DNA from: VXRD01 sp965242535
GTDB taxonomy: Bacteria > Latescibacterota > UBA2968
Length of the DNA stretch: 64,000 bases
NCBI GenBank assembly: GCA_965242535.1
Contig: OZ251458.1
Span: 3,224,001 to 3,288,000 of the forward strand
Direction: 5' to 3'
In this document: positions 1 to 8,727 of the stretch, in pieces
How positions within the stretch are numbered: position 1 is the first letter of the stretch
Layout of the letters: every line of letters begins with the position of its first letter
Translations under genes and position numbers: made by a program
Notes under the pieces: generated by a model
The model's input: the letters and a program-made list of their open reading frames with translations, nothing else
What the model was told of the DNA's origin: nothing
Database searches by the model: none

Positions 1-1530
1 CGCGGCGATCAACTCGCGGCGCACGGTTTCGTAATCCTGCGGGGAAACGATGCCATCGGGTTCGCGGCCTTCCAAATTGATGAAGATATGGACCAAGCCC
101 ACGTCGCATGCACGCGTTTGACGCCAGTCGATCTTCCCATCTTCCGCGTATTTCACAAATCCGGTTTCTTCCAACACCTTGCGGATATTGACCGCCGGGA
201 ATTGATTGGACGTGCCCCCGTGATCCGCCACCACCGCGATGACCGTATCCTCGTCCGCGACATCGTCCATGAGGCGCCCGATCATGCCGTCGATGGACCG
301 ATAGGTTCGGAAGACCCCCTCGCGCGACCTGTCCAGCACGGCTTGCGCGGCGCCGCTCGTGGGATCGGCCTGCCCCAAAAAGAAGTGGCTCGTATAATCC
401 GAAGCGTGCGTTTCGATCATCAGCAAGTCCCAGTCCCGAGACGCGGTCAAATAGTGCGCGACATCGACCAATCGCTGGTGGTGAAAATCCAGCAATTCAA
501 AATACGTATCATCGTCGATCTTGCCCAAGGCGTCGCGGGCTGGATTCTGCAAAAAATTGCCGACATGTTCGTCGATTTCTCGCGCGATAGACGCCGGTTG
601 GGTATAGCCGTCGGGCGGCCAAATTTGCGGCACGAACAACTCGAACATATCGGCATTGTGGGTCAGCGCGATCAACTTCATCTGCACGTAGCCGCGCACT
701 CGCTCGCCATCGATTTCAAAGCTGTCGAGCCACCAATCGCTCCACTCGCCTTCGCCCAAATCGCACACCTGTGAATCCCCGTCTCGGCTGCGACACACGC
801 GCACGCGGTCGTAGCCCTCGGCGGTCGTGGCGTAGATCAAACCGAAAAACGCCTTGGGCGTGCCGTTCTTCCCGCGGTTCATCGGCGCGCGCCCGCGTGC
901 CAGGGGTCGGATGACCATTTCGACTTCGAGCGGTGGCTTCTCGGAATCGGGAAGCGCGGCCCACCCCTCGGCGGGCTTGAGGGTCACGGGATCAAATTCC
1001 GAGACCGTTTGCAGGGCACTCGGATCCAGCGTCTCCGGATCGCGCTGCAACACCAACCGACGCGGCGCCCACTTGCCCCCCACAAACAGGTGATACCCGG
1101 CGACCTGATGGTGGTTGGACACCCCGGGGCCCGTGCCTTCCACCTGAATCCCAGTCGTCACGGTGGGCGGCCAAGACATTTCCCACTTGACCAAGATCGG
1201 CGTTTTCCCGGCCCGCTCGAAGGTGTTCCAAATATACTCGGATTTGGACAGGCCCGTATCGATCCCCCACACGGTTTGATCCAACCGCTCGCCCAAGGCG
1301 CGGATGTTGAAATCCATCACCTCGTGATTGCCCGGCCATGAGCCGGTGGAGAGCGCGGTCCAGCCCGGCGGCGTGAGGGTGGGAAACACGCCCACCATCG
1401 GTCGCCACGCGCCGCGCTCGACCAGTTTTGCCAGATTGGGCATGTGCCCCCAATCGACCATGTTTTTCACGATTTCCATGCTCGCCCCATCCATCCCGAT
1501 CACAATCGCCTTTTTTGCAGGACTTTCCAT
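1..1530 (-). CDS. Alkaline-phosphatase-superfamily phosphodiesterase, 3' end beyond window
   Basis: This reading frame stays open from the ATG at 1530 to the window edge, giving 510 codons with no stop, so the C-terminus is missing. The N-terminus carries the metal-binding VIGMDGAS (residues 10-17) and the PTLTPPGW nucleophile loop (50-57), whose Thr would be phosphorylated. A late VADHGG supplies the Asp/His zinc ligands. This pattern is that of type I phosphodiesterase/nucleotide pyrophosphatase proteins (PF01663). A GGAGGGCGAC ribosome site precedes the ATG. There is no signal peptide, so it is probably cytoplasmic. The natural substrate cannot be read from sequence; a phosphodiester or phosphonate is likely from the fold. 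The FKBP lipoprotein gene lies 18 bp upstream on the same strand. Confidence 0.85.
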   Translation of the reverse strand, partial: MESPAKKAIVIGMDGASMEIVKNMVDWGHMPNLAKLVERGAWRPMVGVFPTLTPPGWTALSTGSWPGNHEVMDFNIRALGERLDQTVWGIDTGLSKSEYIWNTFERAGKTPILVKWEMSWPPTVTTGIQVEGTGPGVSNHHQVAGYHLFVGGKWAPRRLVLQRDPETLDPSALQTVSEFDPVTLKPAEGWAALPDSEKPPLEVEMVIRPLARGRAPMNRGKNGTPKAFFGLIYATTAEGYDRVRVCRSRDGDSQVCDLGEGEWSDWWLDSFEIDGERVRGYVQMKLIALTHNADMFELFVPQIWPPDGYTQPASIAREIDEHVGNFLQNPARDALGKIDDDTYFELLDFHHQRLVDVAHYLTASRDWDLLMIETHASDYTSHFFLGQADPTSGAAQAVLDRSREGVFRTYRSIDGMIGRLMDDVADEDTVIAVVADHGGTSNQFPAVNIRKVLEETGFVKYAEDGKIDWRQTRACDVGLVHIFINLEGREPDGIVSPQDYETVRRELIAA

Positions 1531-1548
1531 GTCGCCCTCCTGTTGAGA

Positions 1549-2244
1549 TTATTTGATTTCGATCAATTCCAACTCAAAAATGAGCGTGGAGTTTGGGCCG
1601 ATTTGCCCGGCTTGTCGCGCGCCATAGCCCAGATAGTGCGGGATGTAGAGCTCCCATTTCGATCCCGAAGGCATGAGTTGCAACGCCTCTGTCCAGCCGG
1701 GAATGAGTTGATCCACGCGAAACTCCGCCGCCGCGCCGCGGTCATAAGAACTGTCGAATTGCGTGCCGTCGAGCAAGGTGCCGCGGTAGTGGCACTGCAC
1801 GGTATCGGTCTTTTTGGGCTTGGGGCCTTCGCCTGTTTTGATCACCTTGTATTGCAGGCCGCTGTCCAATGTCACCACGCCCTCTTTTTTGCCATTTTCC
1901 GCGAGGAACGCCTCGCCGGCTTTTTTGTTTGCCTCTGCCATTTTGTTTTCCTCCGCTTGTTGTCGTGCCCGTTGCTCCCGGTCCCTTTGGGTGAGGATAT
2001 CGAATGCCTCTTTTGAGGACAGGAGCGCGGATTCTCCGGCATACCCATCTCTGAAACCCTGCACAAACACATCTATATCGACCTCCATGCCCTGCTGTTT
2101 GAGCTGATCGGACAAATTCATGCCCAGTGCGTAACTCTGCTTGTGGTGCTCGTTTTCCAGATCGACTTCCACAAAGTCGGGCTTTTCCCGACTTTGGCAA
2201 CCCAACGCGACAGCGATCAGGCATACCGCGAAAAAACGCTCCAT
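1549..2244 (-). CDS. FKBP-type peptidyl-prolyl isomerase lipoprotein (Mip/FkpA-like)
   Basis: The protein has 231 residues. It begins with a lipoprotein signal ending in VALGC, so Cys16 should be lipidated and the mature enzyme anchored at a membrane facing the periplasm. Residues about 25-110 form the helical FKBP_N dimerisation domain (YALGMNLSDQLK, then a charged EEN-rich coil). Residues about 125-231 are the FKBP catalytic domain, with GTLLDGTQFDSSYDRG and a C-terminal FELELIEI strand. Proteins of this family isomerise Xaa-Pro bonds and act as chaperones for exported proteins. The length and domain order match Mip/FkpA. It precedes the phosphodiesterase gene on the same strand. Confidence 0.93.
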   Translation of the reverse strand: MERFFAVCLIAVALGCQSREKPDFVEVDLENEHHKQSYALGMNLSDQLKQQGMEVDIDVFVQGFRDGYAGESALLSSKEAFDILTQRDREQRARQQAEENKMAEANKKAGEAFLAENGKKEGVVTLDSGLQYKVIKTGEGPKPKKTDTVQCHYRGTLLDGTQFDSSYDRGAAAEFRVDQLIPGWTEALQLMPSGSKWELYIPHYLGYGARQAGQIGPNSTLIFELELIEIK

Positions 2245-2330
2245 AGTAACCGATACCTTTCTGCTGACCCTCGTTGACGATCAACGCCGGTTCAGCCGTT
2301 ATACGTCACGCGAGACCATCGCGCAACGTC

Positions 2331-2352
2331 GGGGCGTAAAATTTTACGCCCC
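2331..2352. terminator. 22-bp perfect palindrome between VWA and FKBP genes
   Basis: GGGGCGTAAAATTTTACGCCCC is a perfect inverted repeat, 11 bp downstream of the VWA stop codon on the minus strand and upstream of the FKBP gene. As RNA it would form an 8-9 bp stem with an A/U-rich tip. It has no long U-run, so it may be a weak terminator, an RNA-stabilising hairpin or a dispersed palindrome. Confidence 0.4.
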
Positions 2353-2362
2353 TACAAACCGA

Positions 2363-3883
2363 TCATGCCGCCCCGTGAAATCGCGCCTCGACTTCCGCCA
2401 GCACGATATTGGGAATGTCCTCCGCGCGTTCGACCGCATAGACGCACATGTGATCCGCGGCCTCGGCCCATTGGCGAAAGCGTTGGGCGTCTCGGTTTTG
2501 TGCCACATGGACGGCCGTAACGCGATTTTCGCGGCCCATCAAAAATGGCATGAGGGCATCGAGATTGGCGATCTGCATGTCCGTAATAAAAAAAATATCC
2601 GCATGATTTTTGAGAAGCGGTTGCAAATCGGGCAGATGCAACGCGGTGCCCCCGCCGAAATACCGGCACAGCGCGAAAAAGACGCGCTTTCGGTCTCGTG
2701 AAAAATCCAACACCTCTTTGCCGCCGGCTTGGGCATCGCTGAAATTGTACACCGCAACGCGCTTGCCCCGGCGCAAATACGCATCGGCCGCGCATCCGGC
2801 GCCCAAAACCGCATGGGATATTTCTCGACGCGGATCGACCATGCTGCCCGAAGAATCGACGATGATCGCGCTATCGGGTATGCCATCGCCATCGCCGTGC
2901 GTTTCCCCATCCCGCCAGTTCCACATTTGGGAAATGCCCGGCATCACGCGGCCAAAACTCGTCCACACGTCAAGGTGTTGCACGGGTTTGCCGATTTCCC
3001 ACGGCGAATGGGAATGCGGATGCAGGCCGCCCACTTTTTCCATGGGCATGGTTTGCACGGGCAAGCGAAAGGCAGAGGCACGCGCCATGTAAAACAGCAG
3101 ATCGGCATCTGCGGCCGCGCCCTTGCCCCTGCCCATGTGGGGCATTGCATGGGCGTCTTCCAACTCGTCCTCAAAATCGCGCACCATTTCCCGAAATGCG
3201 TAAAACCCCCGCTCGGCAAATCGCGTCAATCCCGCGTCGAGTTCGCCTGCCGAATGCTGTTGCACATCGCCCATCATCCCGCCCCGCCTCGGATCTTCGC
3301 CCTGCGCGATCAACGGGGCGATCACTTGGGCAAAAGCCCGGAGGCTGTCGCCCCATCGCGCCGCGTCCAAATAGGGAATGCGCGCGAGCCGCTCGACTTC
3401 GGCGCGGTCTTCCACGCCCAAATCCTCGCCCCAAAGGCGTTGGTACAACGCGCGGATCACATCCGTCACCTCGCCCGATTCCGCGTGCCGATACACTTCG
3501 GGCAACTTCGATTCGCGCTCGCGCACGGCATGGGTATCGACCACGACATCCATGAAATACTCGACCACCTGCTTGACCCGTGCCCCGTCCAACAGCACGG
3601 GTTTGAGCGCGGCGTACAGTTTCAGATGCGTTTCAAAATCCCACGGGCAAACCGCGTGGTGCCCCACCCCGTGATCCAACAGCGCGGCGGCGGCGTCTTC
3701 TACGTCCATCACCTCGGCGAGGGCGGTCAAGCGCGCGGCGTTTAGCTGGATCACTTTGTCTTTCATCTGGATGCACACATCCCCATCGCCCGACTCGACG
3801 ACTTCTGGCATCGGCAATTCGGGAAACAGATAGCGTTGGCGCACAGAGGGCCAAACGCGCTGGATGACGGTGTCAAAATTCAT
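2363..3883 (-). CDS. VWA-domain protein, CoxE/YehP-like architecture
   Basis: The protein has 506 residues. The C-terminal third is a von Willebrand factor A domain with an intact MIDAS signature DSSGSM at 343-348, followed by RGKRVAVYNFSD and GGGTALHLP. The N-terminal half is mostly helical; its LDHGVGHHAVCPWD stretch (69-82) looks like a decayed or variant zinc-peptidase helix, a combination known from VWA proteins with a metallopeptidase-like front. VWA proteins of this kind usually act with a MoxR-type AAA ATPase in metal insertion or complex remodelling. No such ATPase is present: the upstream 150 bp hold only a short open stretch and a REP-like palindrome. The function is therefore unresolved. 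Confidence 0.75.
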   Translation of the reverse strand: MNFDTVIQRVWPSVRQRYLFPELPMPEVVESGDGDVCIQMKDKVIQLNAARLTALAEVMDVEDAAAALLDHGVGHHAVCPWDFETHLKLYAALKPVLLDGARVKQVVEYFMDVVVDTHAVRERESKLPEVYRHAESGEVTDVIRALYQRLWGEDLGVEDRAEVERLARIPYLDAARWGDSLRAFAQVIAPLIAQGEDPRRGGMMGDVQQHSAGELDAGLTRFAERGFYAFREMVRDFEDELEDAHAMPHMGRGKGAAADADLLFYMARASAFRLPVQTMPMEKVGGLHPHSHSPWEIGKPVQHLDVWTSFGRVMPGISQMWNWRDGETHGDGDGIPDSAIIVDSSGSMVDPRREISHAVLGAGCAADAYLRRGKRVAVYNFSDAQAGGKEVLDFSRDRKRVFFALCRYFGGGTALHLPDLQPLLKNHADIFFITDMQIANLDALMPFLMGRENRVTAVHVAQNRDAQRFRQWAEAADHMCVYAVERAEDIPNIVLAEVEARFHGAA

Positions 3884-4037
3884 GAGTCCGTGTCCGTAGT
3901 CAGCGGCTCGCCCACCTCCATCACCCGTAGGGACAGACCCCCGTGCCTATCCTCGCCCTCGGCGATTTCCAGCGGTCCGTGATCAAATCCGCCCAACCCC
4001 TTGCTATTTTGCGCGTTCTCAAGCACCTGAGCCGAGC
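3884..4037. other. Gap with a diverged REP-like palindrome and a short open stretch
   Basis: This gap lies between the VWA start and the antitoxin stop. It holds a diverged copy of the 30-bp REP-like palindrome (3927-3952). On the minus strand a stretch of about 50 codons without a start runs to a TGA overlapping the VWA start. It could be the tail of a lost upstream partner gene, but there is no family match that I recognise. Confidence 0.3.
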
Positions 4038-4038
4038 T

Positions 4039-4326
4039 TCAATGCCCCAATGGGCGGGGCGTCTCGCTCAATTTTTGGCATGTCTCAATCACGCGATCCG
4101 CATGCTCGCGGCGAAAACCGCGTTCGATAACAGCGCGCTCCAAAGCCTTCACGAGATCCTCCAAAGCGATATCGTATCGCTCAACGGCCCGAACGACATC
4201 TTCCAAAACAGCTCCTATCAAATGGGAATCGCCATCCTCAAATGCAACCTCAACATACCCTACAATTTCTGCTGCCGTTTCCAAATCATCCACAGGATCC
4301 CACTGGAACACTTGCGTCTTCGCCAT
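4039..4326 (-). CDS. HI1420-type addiction-module antidote protein (HigA-like)
   Basis: The protein has 95 residues. Its beginning, FQWDPVDDLETAAEIVGYVE with AFEDGD following, matches the N-terminal pattern of the HI1420/HigA-2 type antidote family, which normally continues into a helix-turn-helix. The second half here (VERYDIALEDLVKALERAV) is less typical, so the DNA-binding part may have diverged. An AGGAGG ribosome site sits 7 bp before the ATG, inside the end of the upstream toxin remnant. The toxin-first, antidote-second order is usual for this family. With the toxin frameshifted, the antidote may be a leftover. Confidence 0.6.
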   Translation of the reverse strand: MAKTQVFQWDPVDDLETAAEIVGYVEVAFEDGDSHLIGAVLEDVVRAVERYDIALEDLVKALERAVIERGFRREHADRVIETCQKLSETPRPLGH

Positions 4327-4335
4327 GTCAACCTC

Positions 4336-4622
4336 CTATAAATTGCGCGACAACGCTTTCGCCTTTTCGATATCCCACCTTTGCGTTGTCTTTGTACCAC
4401 CCCAAAGCAAGATCAATATTTCCTCGCGCCAAGTAAAATACAGACGATACCCCGGCCCATAATGAATACGACATTCCAAGACGCCATCACCCACCGATTT
4501 TACATCTCCAAAATTACCTAAAAAAAATGTCGAACCCGAATACCGATATGATTACGTGCGCGTAAATCTTTTAACTTTTTAAGCCGCTGAATATACGCTC
4601 TCGTGCGGCCTATTTTGCACAT
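4336..4622 (-). pseudogene. RelE/ParE-family (HI1419, Gp49-like) toxin, frameshifted
   Basis: Two adjoining reading frames together spell a complete HI1419-type toxin. The front half reads RAYIQRLKKLKDLRARN and the back half LGNFGDVKSVGDGVLECRI, then GPGYRLYF and WDIEKAKAL. They are separated by a run of eight T (minus strand, about 4521-4528) that ends in a TAG. One more T would restore a single frame. Known relatives are ribosome-dependent mRNA interferases. Either the gene has been inactivated by homopolymer slippage or the assembly lost one base. It overlaps the ribosome site of the antidote gene that follows. Confidence 0.65.
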
Positions 4623-4671
4623 AACAACACCATGATAATCATAAAAAGGGGTAAGAGGTGAAGAAGTTTAA

Positions 4672-4708
4672 TTCAATGCCCCAGTGGGCGGGGCGTCTCG
4701 GTCAATTT
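4672..4708. repeat. 37-bp duplicate of the antidote gene's 3' end
   Basis: This stretch repeats 4038-4074 with three mismatches: the last codons of the antidote gene plus its stop. It lies upstream of the toxin remnant, so the toxin-antidote locus is bracketed by two copies of the same 37 bp. This is probably a trace of a second, deleted copy or of the recombination that delivered the locus. Confidence 0.6.
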
Positions 4709-4773
4709 ACATGGGGATACCGAGTGGTCGCACATTGATTTTTTTCTGATCCTTTTTCCCGTAGGCATAGCTT

Positions 4774-5535
4774 TTACTCGCCTCTGAGCGCGTGTTGGCG
4801 GTGATAAACCGCGCCCCCTTCGGCATGGCCTAGGCCGCCCAACCGCCCGTTGATGTGGATTTCGCCGCCCGCCATCTGTTCGCCGATGAATTTACCGGCA
4901 TCGCCCGATACCTCGATCCGTCCGGCGGTCATTCCCGCGCCGAGATAGTGACCCACATTGCCCTCAATTTTTAGGTGGCCGCCCATGAGCGAAATGCCCG
5001 TCAGGTCGCCCAAATCGCCCGCGACAGTGAGCGCGACGCCCTGGCGGAGGCGATAGCCCATCAGGGACAGGCGCAGATCGCAACCCGCGAGATCGAGGTG
5101 AATTTCCGCTTGGGGCGATGCGTTGCAAAAGGCCGATAGGAATAGGCCGAGGGGTTCGAGGACAAAAAAAGCCGCATCATCGCTTTGCAAGGCGTGCGTG
5201 CAAAACGCTTCGATGTCGGCCATTTCCCAATCGATCTCATCCACGATCCGAGACGCCTCGCGATAGGTCATCTCAATGGTCTCGCGATTGGCTCGCCACA
5301 GCCCCTCGCCCACGCATTCGGCGACGAGTGCGCGATAGGCGTCTGTCAGGCGATCCATGGCCGAGGCGTGAGACGCCAAAATTTCATCCATGGGCAGAAC
5401 GCGCTTTTCGGCCGTGCTTTCGGCAAATTCCACGAACGGATTGCGCGTTGTCGATAACGAGCCGCTGACGCGCTTTTCGGGGGGCATTTCGGATGGGAGA
5501 ACGCGATCAAATTCACGGAATGGATTTTTGGGCAT
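4774..5535 (-). CDS. GXGXG beta-helix domain protein (glutamate synthase alpha C-terminal/FwdC-like fold)
   Basis: The protein has about 253 residues when started at the ATG at 5535. An upstream in-frame ATG at 5655 would run into comM and is less likely. Residues about 150-245 are a series of glycine-punctuated strands (GDLGDLTGISLMGGHLKIEG, then GNVGHYLGAGMTAG and GKFIGEQMAGGEI). This is the GXGXG solenoid known from glutamate synthase and formylmethanofuran dehydrogenase subunit C. In those enzymes the solenoid is structural. Here it stands alone behind a helical N-terminal half with two related NPFREFD/NPFVEFA motifs. The protein is probably a scaffold or partner; no catalytic residues are evident. 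It follows comM in the same direction, 67 bp away. Confidence 0.6.
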   Translation of the reverse strand: MPKNPFREFDRVLPSEMPPEKRVSGSLSTTRNPFVEFAESTAEKRVLPMDEILASHASAMDRLTDAYRALVAECVGEGLWRANRETIEMTYREASRIVDEIDWEMADIEAFCTHALQSDDAAFFVLEPLGLFLSAFCNASPQAEIHLDLAGCDLRLSLMGYRLRQGVALTVAGDLGDLTGISLMGGHLKIEGNVGHYLGAGMTAGRIEVSGDAGKFIGEQMAGGEIHINGRLGGLGHAEGGAVYHRQHALRGE

Positions 5536-5602
5536 GCCTGACCTGACGGGTAAGTGGATCGGGGCTCTGATTCGGCAAGGGGAGAACGCCACAATGGCGA
5601 TA

Positions 5603-7141
5603 TCACTCCCACAATCTCCTGTCCAAGCTGCGATACTGGATGGCCTCGGCCACATGGCGCGATTGAATCTCCGATTCGCCTTCGAGGTCGGCGATCGTGC
5701 GGCTCGCCTTTAATATCCGATCGTAAGCGCGTGCCGACAGGCCCAAGCGCGTAATCGCCATCCCCAACAACTCTTCGCTTTTGCCGTCTATTTTGCAAAA
5801 TTCCCGAATCTCGCGCGAGCCCATGTGCGCGTTGCTAAACAGGTCCGGGCACGCCTCAAAGCGATCCAGTTGGATTTGTCGGGCGGCTTGCACGCGCTGG
5901 CGAATCGCTTCCGAAGACTCGCCCGCGGGTTCATGGGCCAGTTCTCGATAGGGCACCGCAGGGGCTTCGACGTGAATGTCGATGCGATCCATCAGCGGGC
6001 CGGAAATCCGATTGATGTAACGCTGGATCACCGGGGGCGAGCAGATGCACTCGTGGTTTGGATCGCCCAAATACCCGCACGGGCATGGATTCATCGCGCA
6101 GATGAGCATGAAGCGCGCGGGATACGAAAGTGAGATCGCGGCGCGCGCGATGGTGACAAAGCTGTCCTCGATGGGCTGGCGGAGGGATTCCAAGACCTGC
6201 TTCTTAAACTCGGGCAACTCGTCCAAAAACAGCACCCCGTGATGGGCGAGCGACACTTCGCCCGGGCGGGGATAGGGGCCGCCGCCGATCAAACCCGCGT
6301 CTGAAATCGTGTGGTGCGGCGAGCGAAAGGGCCGCGTTGCCACCAGCGCGGTATCGGGCGGCAGCAAGCCGGCCACCGAGTGAATTTTTGTGGTCTGGAG
6401 GGCTTCATCCAGCGTCAGATCGGGCAAGATGGTCGGCAATCTCCGCGCGAGCATGGTCTTGCCCGATCCGGGCGGCCCCATGAGAATCGCGTTGTGCGCG
6501 CCTGCCGCCGCCACTTCCAGCGCGCGCTTGGCGTGTTCTTGCCCGCGCACGTCCCTAAAATCCACCCGATGCGTCATCGCCTGCCGAAAGATCGCTTCGC
6601 TGTCGATTTCAAAGGGCATGACGTCGCAATACCCCTCCAAAAAATCCAGGGCCTCGGTCAAATCGCGCACGGGCAAAACCTCCAATCCTCCGGTAATCGC
6701 CGCCTCGCGCGCATTTTCCGCGGGGATGAGCATGCCCTTTAGCCCCGCTTTTTTCGCTTCCACGGCCATGGACAACGCGCCGCGCACGGGCCGCACCGTG
6801 CCGTCTAGGGCCAACTCGCCCAAAATGAGGTATTGCGACAATTTCTCGGGCGAAATGGAACCGCTCCGCGCCGCAATAATGCCGATGGCGATGGGCAAAT
6901 CAAATGCCGAGCCTTCTTTTCGGATATCCGCCGGGGCCAAATTCACCGTGATGCGGTTGCTCGGAAATGTGCGCCCGGCATTTTTGATCGCGGCCATCAC
7001 GCGGTCGCGGCTTTCTTTGACCGCGCTATCGGGCAACCCCACCACGGAAAACGCGGGCAATTGTTGCGAAATATCCGCCTCGATATGCACGATGTACGCA
7101 TCGATGCCCAGCGTTGCACAACTCAATACGCGCGCCGTCAT
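5603..7141 (-). CDS. comM: YifB/ComM-family Mg-chelatase-like AAA+ ATPase
   Basis: The protein has 512 residues from the ATG at 7141, which has a GGAGGGTG ribosome site; the longer frame to 7222 adds an unrelated leader. The N-terminal ChlI/Lon-like domain begins with VLSCATLGIDAYIV and contains VVGLPDSAVKESRDRV. A Walker A motif, GPPGSGKTMLARRL, and the Walker B FLDELPEF follow, with a cysteine cluster CAMNPCPCGYLGDPNHEC. The C-terminal Mg_chelatase_C domain ends the protein. ComM is a hexameric helicase that promotes branch migration during integration of transforming DNA. It is a housekeeping gene of normal length. Confidence 0.95.
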   Translation of the reverse strand: MTARVLSCATLGIDAYIVHIEADISQQLPAFSVVGLPDSAVKESRDRVMAAIKNAGRTFPSNRITVNLAPADIRKEGSAFDLPIAIGIIAARSGSISPEKLSQYLILGELALDGTVRPVRGALSMAVEAKKAGLKGMLIPAENAREAAITGGLEVLPVRDLTEALDFLEGYCDVMPFEIDSEAIFRQAMTHRVDFRDVRGQEHAKRALEVAAAGAHNAILMGPPGSGKTMLARRLPTILPDLTLDEALQTTKIHSVAGLLPPDTALVATRPFRSPHHTISDAGLIGGGPYPRPGEVSLAHHGVLFLDELPEFKKQVLESLRQPIEDSFVTIARAAISLSYPARFMLICAMNPCPCGYLGDPNHECICSPPVIQRYINRISGPLMDRIDIHVEAPAVPYRELAHEPAGESSEAIRQRVQAARQIQLDRFEACPDLFSNAHMGSREIREFCKIDGKSEELLGMAITRLGLSARAYDRILKASRTIADLEGESEIQSRHVAEAIQYRSLDRRLWE

Positions 7142-7468
7142 CACACCCTCCTTGCCAGAAGTGAACGAACCGAAAACACCACGGGAATCAGGCAAGGAAT
7201 GTGCCAGCGCCATTTGGGGCATAACTCGTTGTCATTAAAACAAATGGCTCATGCCCGATCGGATGGGGATTGAACGATCTGTTCACAATGGCGGATCGCG
7301 GATGAAACGGATTGCGCGGAGGAACGGCGAGAATCAGTGGTCAGTGGGTCAGTGGTCAATCACATCAGTCGTAGGGATAGGCCCCCGTGCCTGTCCGAAG
7401 CAGGGCCCTGTTGTGGTCAGCGAAACGAGTTGATCGCCAATTTCCTCTGGGTCACTCGTCGACGCGGG
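7142..7468. other. Intergenic gap with one REP-like palindrome
   Basis: No gene is visible here. A REP-like palindrome occupies 7371-7400 (GTAGGGATAGGCCCCCGTGC and onward). Just before it is a short direct repeat of GTCAGTGG units (7339-7357). The rest is unremarkable and probably contains the comM promoter on the minus strand. Confidence 0.5.
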
Positions 7469-8713
7469 TTAGCGCATGCGATTCAGCACATCCTGTAATT
7501 TTTGACGCGCGGCTTCGGCTTCTGTCCCTCTGTCGGCGATGGGGCGTTCTTCCAATTCGTCTGCCACGACATCGTACAGGTCGCCCGTGTCGTAGAGTTT
7601 CCAGCGCGCATCCTGCGCCCAACGCTGCAAGTAATAGCCCTCCTTGCCCCATCCGGGCAGCGGATCGTGGTGGGCGAAAATCCACTCGCGCGGCGTGCCC
7701 ACCTCGCCCTTTAACTGCGGCAAAAACGACGCGCCATCAAACGCGTCATCCGCGGGCAAAGGCGTGTCGGATAGGGCCATCATCGTGGGCAAAAAGTCGC
7801 TGCAATCGATCAAATCGCCACACACAGTGCCCGGGGGAATCGCGCCCGGCCAACTGGCGATGAGGGGCACCCGCGTGCCCGCATCGGTCGATAGGCCCTT
7901 GCCTCCTTGGAACGCGCGGCCGTTGATGACAGAAGTGACTTGACGCGGGGATCCGTTATCGCCTAAAAACAGGAGCAATGTATTCTCCCGCAACCCGAGT
8001 TCGTCCAACTTATCGACGATGCGCCCGATCACCACGTCCATGTACTCGACCATATCCCCAAAATATTTCACGCCGCTATCGCGCCGATTTTCGGACCAAA
8101 TCGCGCTGTGGGGCGTGGGTTCAAACGGGCCGTGGGTCAGGGCCATGGGGTAATACACAAAAAACGGATCGCTTTTGTGCCGTTCGATAAAATCGCAAAT
8201 ATAGGCCGTGTAAATATCAGGCCCGTACTCGCCTTCTGTATCCGTCAAATATTCCCCATTTTGTCGAATCGCCGGATCCGCGTACCGCGACCCCTTGTCC
8301 TCGGTGTGTTCGGTATGCCACAAGCAATATTCGTCAAACCCGGATTCTTCGGGCCGCTGGCCTTTTCCGCGCCATTCGGGTTCAAAATCCGGCGGATTGT
8401 AACTGTACATTTGCCATTTGCCCGAAATGCACGTTTGATAGCCGGCCGCTTTCATCAAATGCCCAAAAGTTCGCTCGTGGGGATCCATCACGCCAAACGC
8501 GCGCCAGTTGCGAAAATTGTATTTGCCCGTCATCAACTGCAAGCGCGTGGGCGTACACAGCGGCAGGGCGTAGGCATGGTCAAAGCGCATTCCCTTTGTG
8601 GCCAACCCGTCGAGCACGGGGGTCTGATACGATTCGCCCCCATAACAGCCCAGGCATTCATAGCCCAGATCGTCGGCCAGAATCAGAATGACATTTGGTT
8701 TATCGGACATCAT
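7469..8713 (-). CDS. Sulfatase (arylsulfatase type I, formylglycine-dependent)
   Basis: The protein has 414 residues. It starts NVILILADDLGYECLGCYGG, with the paired Asp metal ligands, and has the formylglycine motif CTPTR inside LPLCTPTRLQLMTGKY. Further on are GKWQMYSY and LLFLGDNGS, the Asp-Asn calcium ligands. A maturase must convert the Cys to formylglycine; no such gene is in the window. There is no signal peptide, which suggests a cytoplasmic enzyme, or export by an unrecognised route. It is 14 bp downstream of the enolase-superfamily gene in the same operon, so the two probably serve catabolism of one sulfated sugar. AGGAG precedes the ATG. Confidence 0.92.
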   Translation of the reverse strand: MMSDKPNVILILADDLGYECLGCYGGESYQTPVLDGLATKGMRFDHAYALPLCTPTRLQLMTGKYNFRNWRAFGVMDPHERTFGHLMKAAGYQTCISGKWQMYSYNPPDFEPEWRGKGQRPEESGFDEYCLWHTEHTEDKGSRYADPAIRQNGEYLTDTEGEYGPDIYTAYICDFIERHKSDPFFVYYPMALTHGPFEPTPHSAIWSENRRDSGVKYFGDMVEYMDVVIGRIVDKLDELGLRENTLLLFLGDNGSPRQVTSVINGRAFQGGKGLSTDAGTRVPLIASWPGAIPPGTVCGDLIDCSDFLPTMMALSDTPLPADDAFDGASFLPQLKGEVGTPREWIFAHHDPLPGWGKEGYYLQRWAQDARWKLYDTGDLYDVVADELEERPIADRGTEAEAARQKLQDVLNRMR

Positions 8714-8727
8714 GAAAATCTCCTGTG

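Noticed and set aside
3884..4038. C-terminal fragment of a MoxR ATPase upstream of the VWA gene
   Set aside because: The open stretch has no ATPase motif, and part of it is a REP-like palindrome. I kept it only as an unassigned gap.
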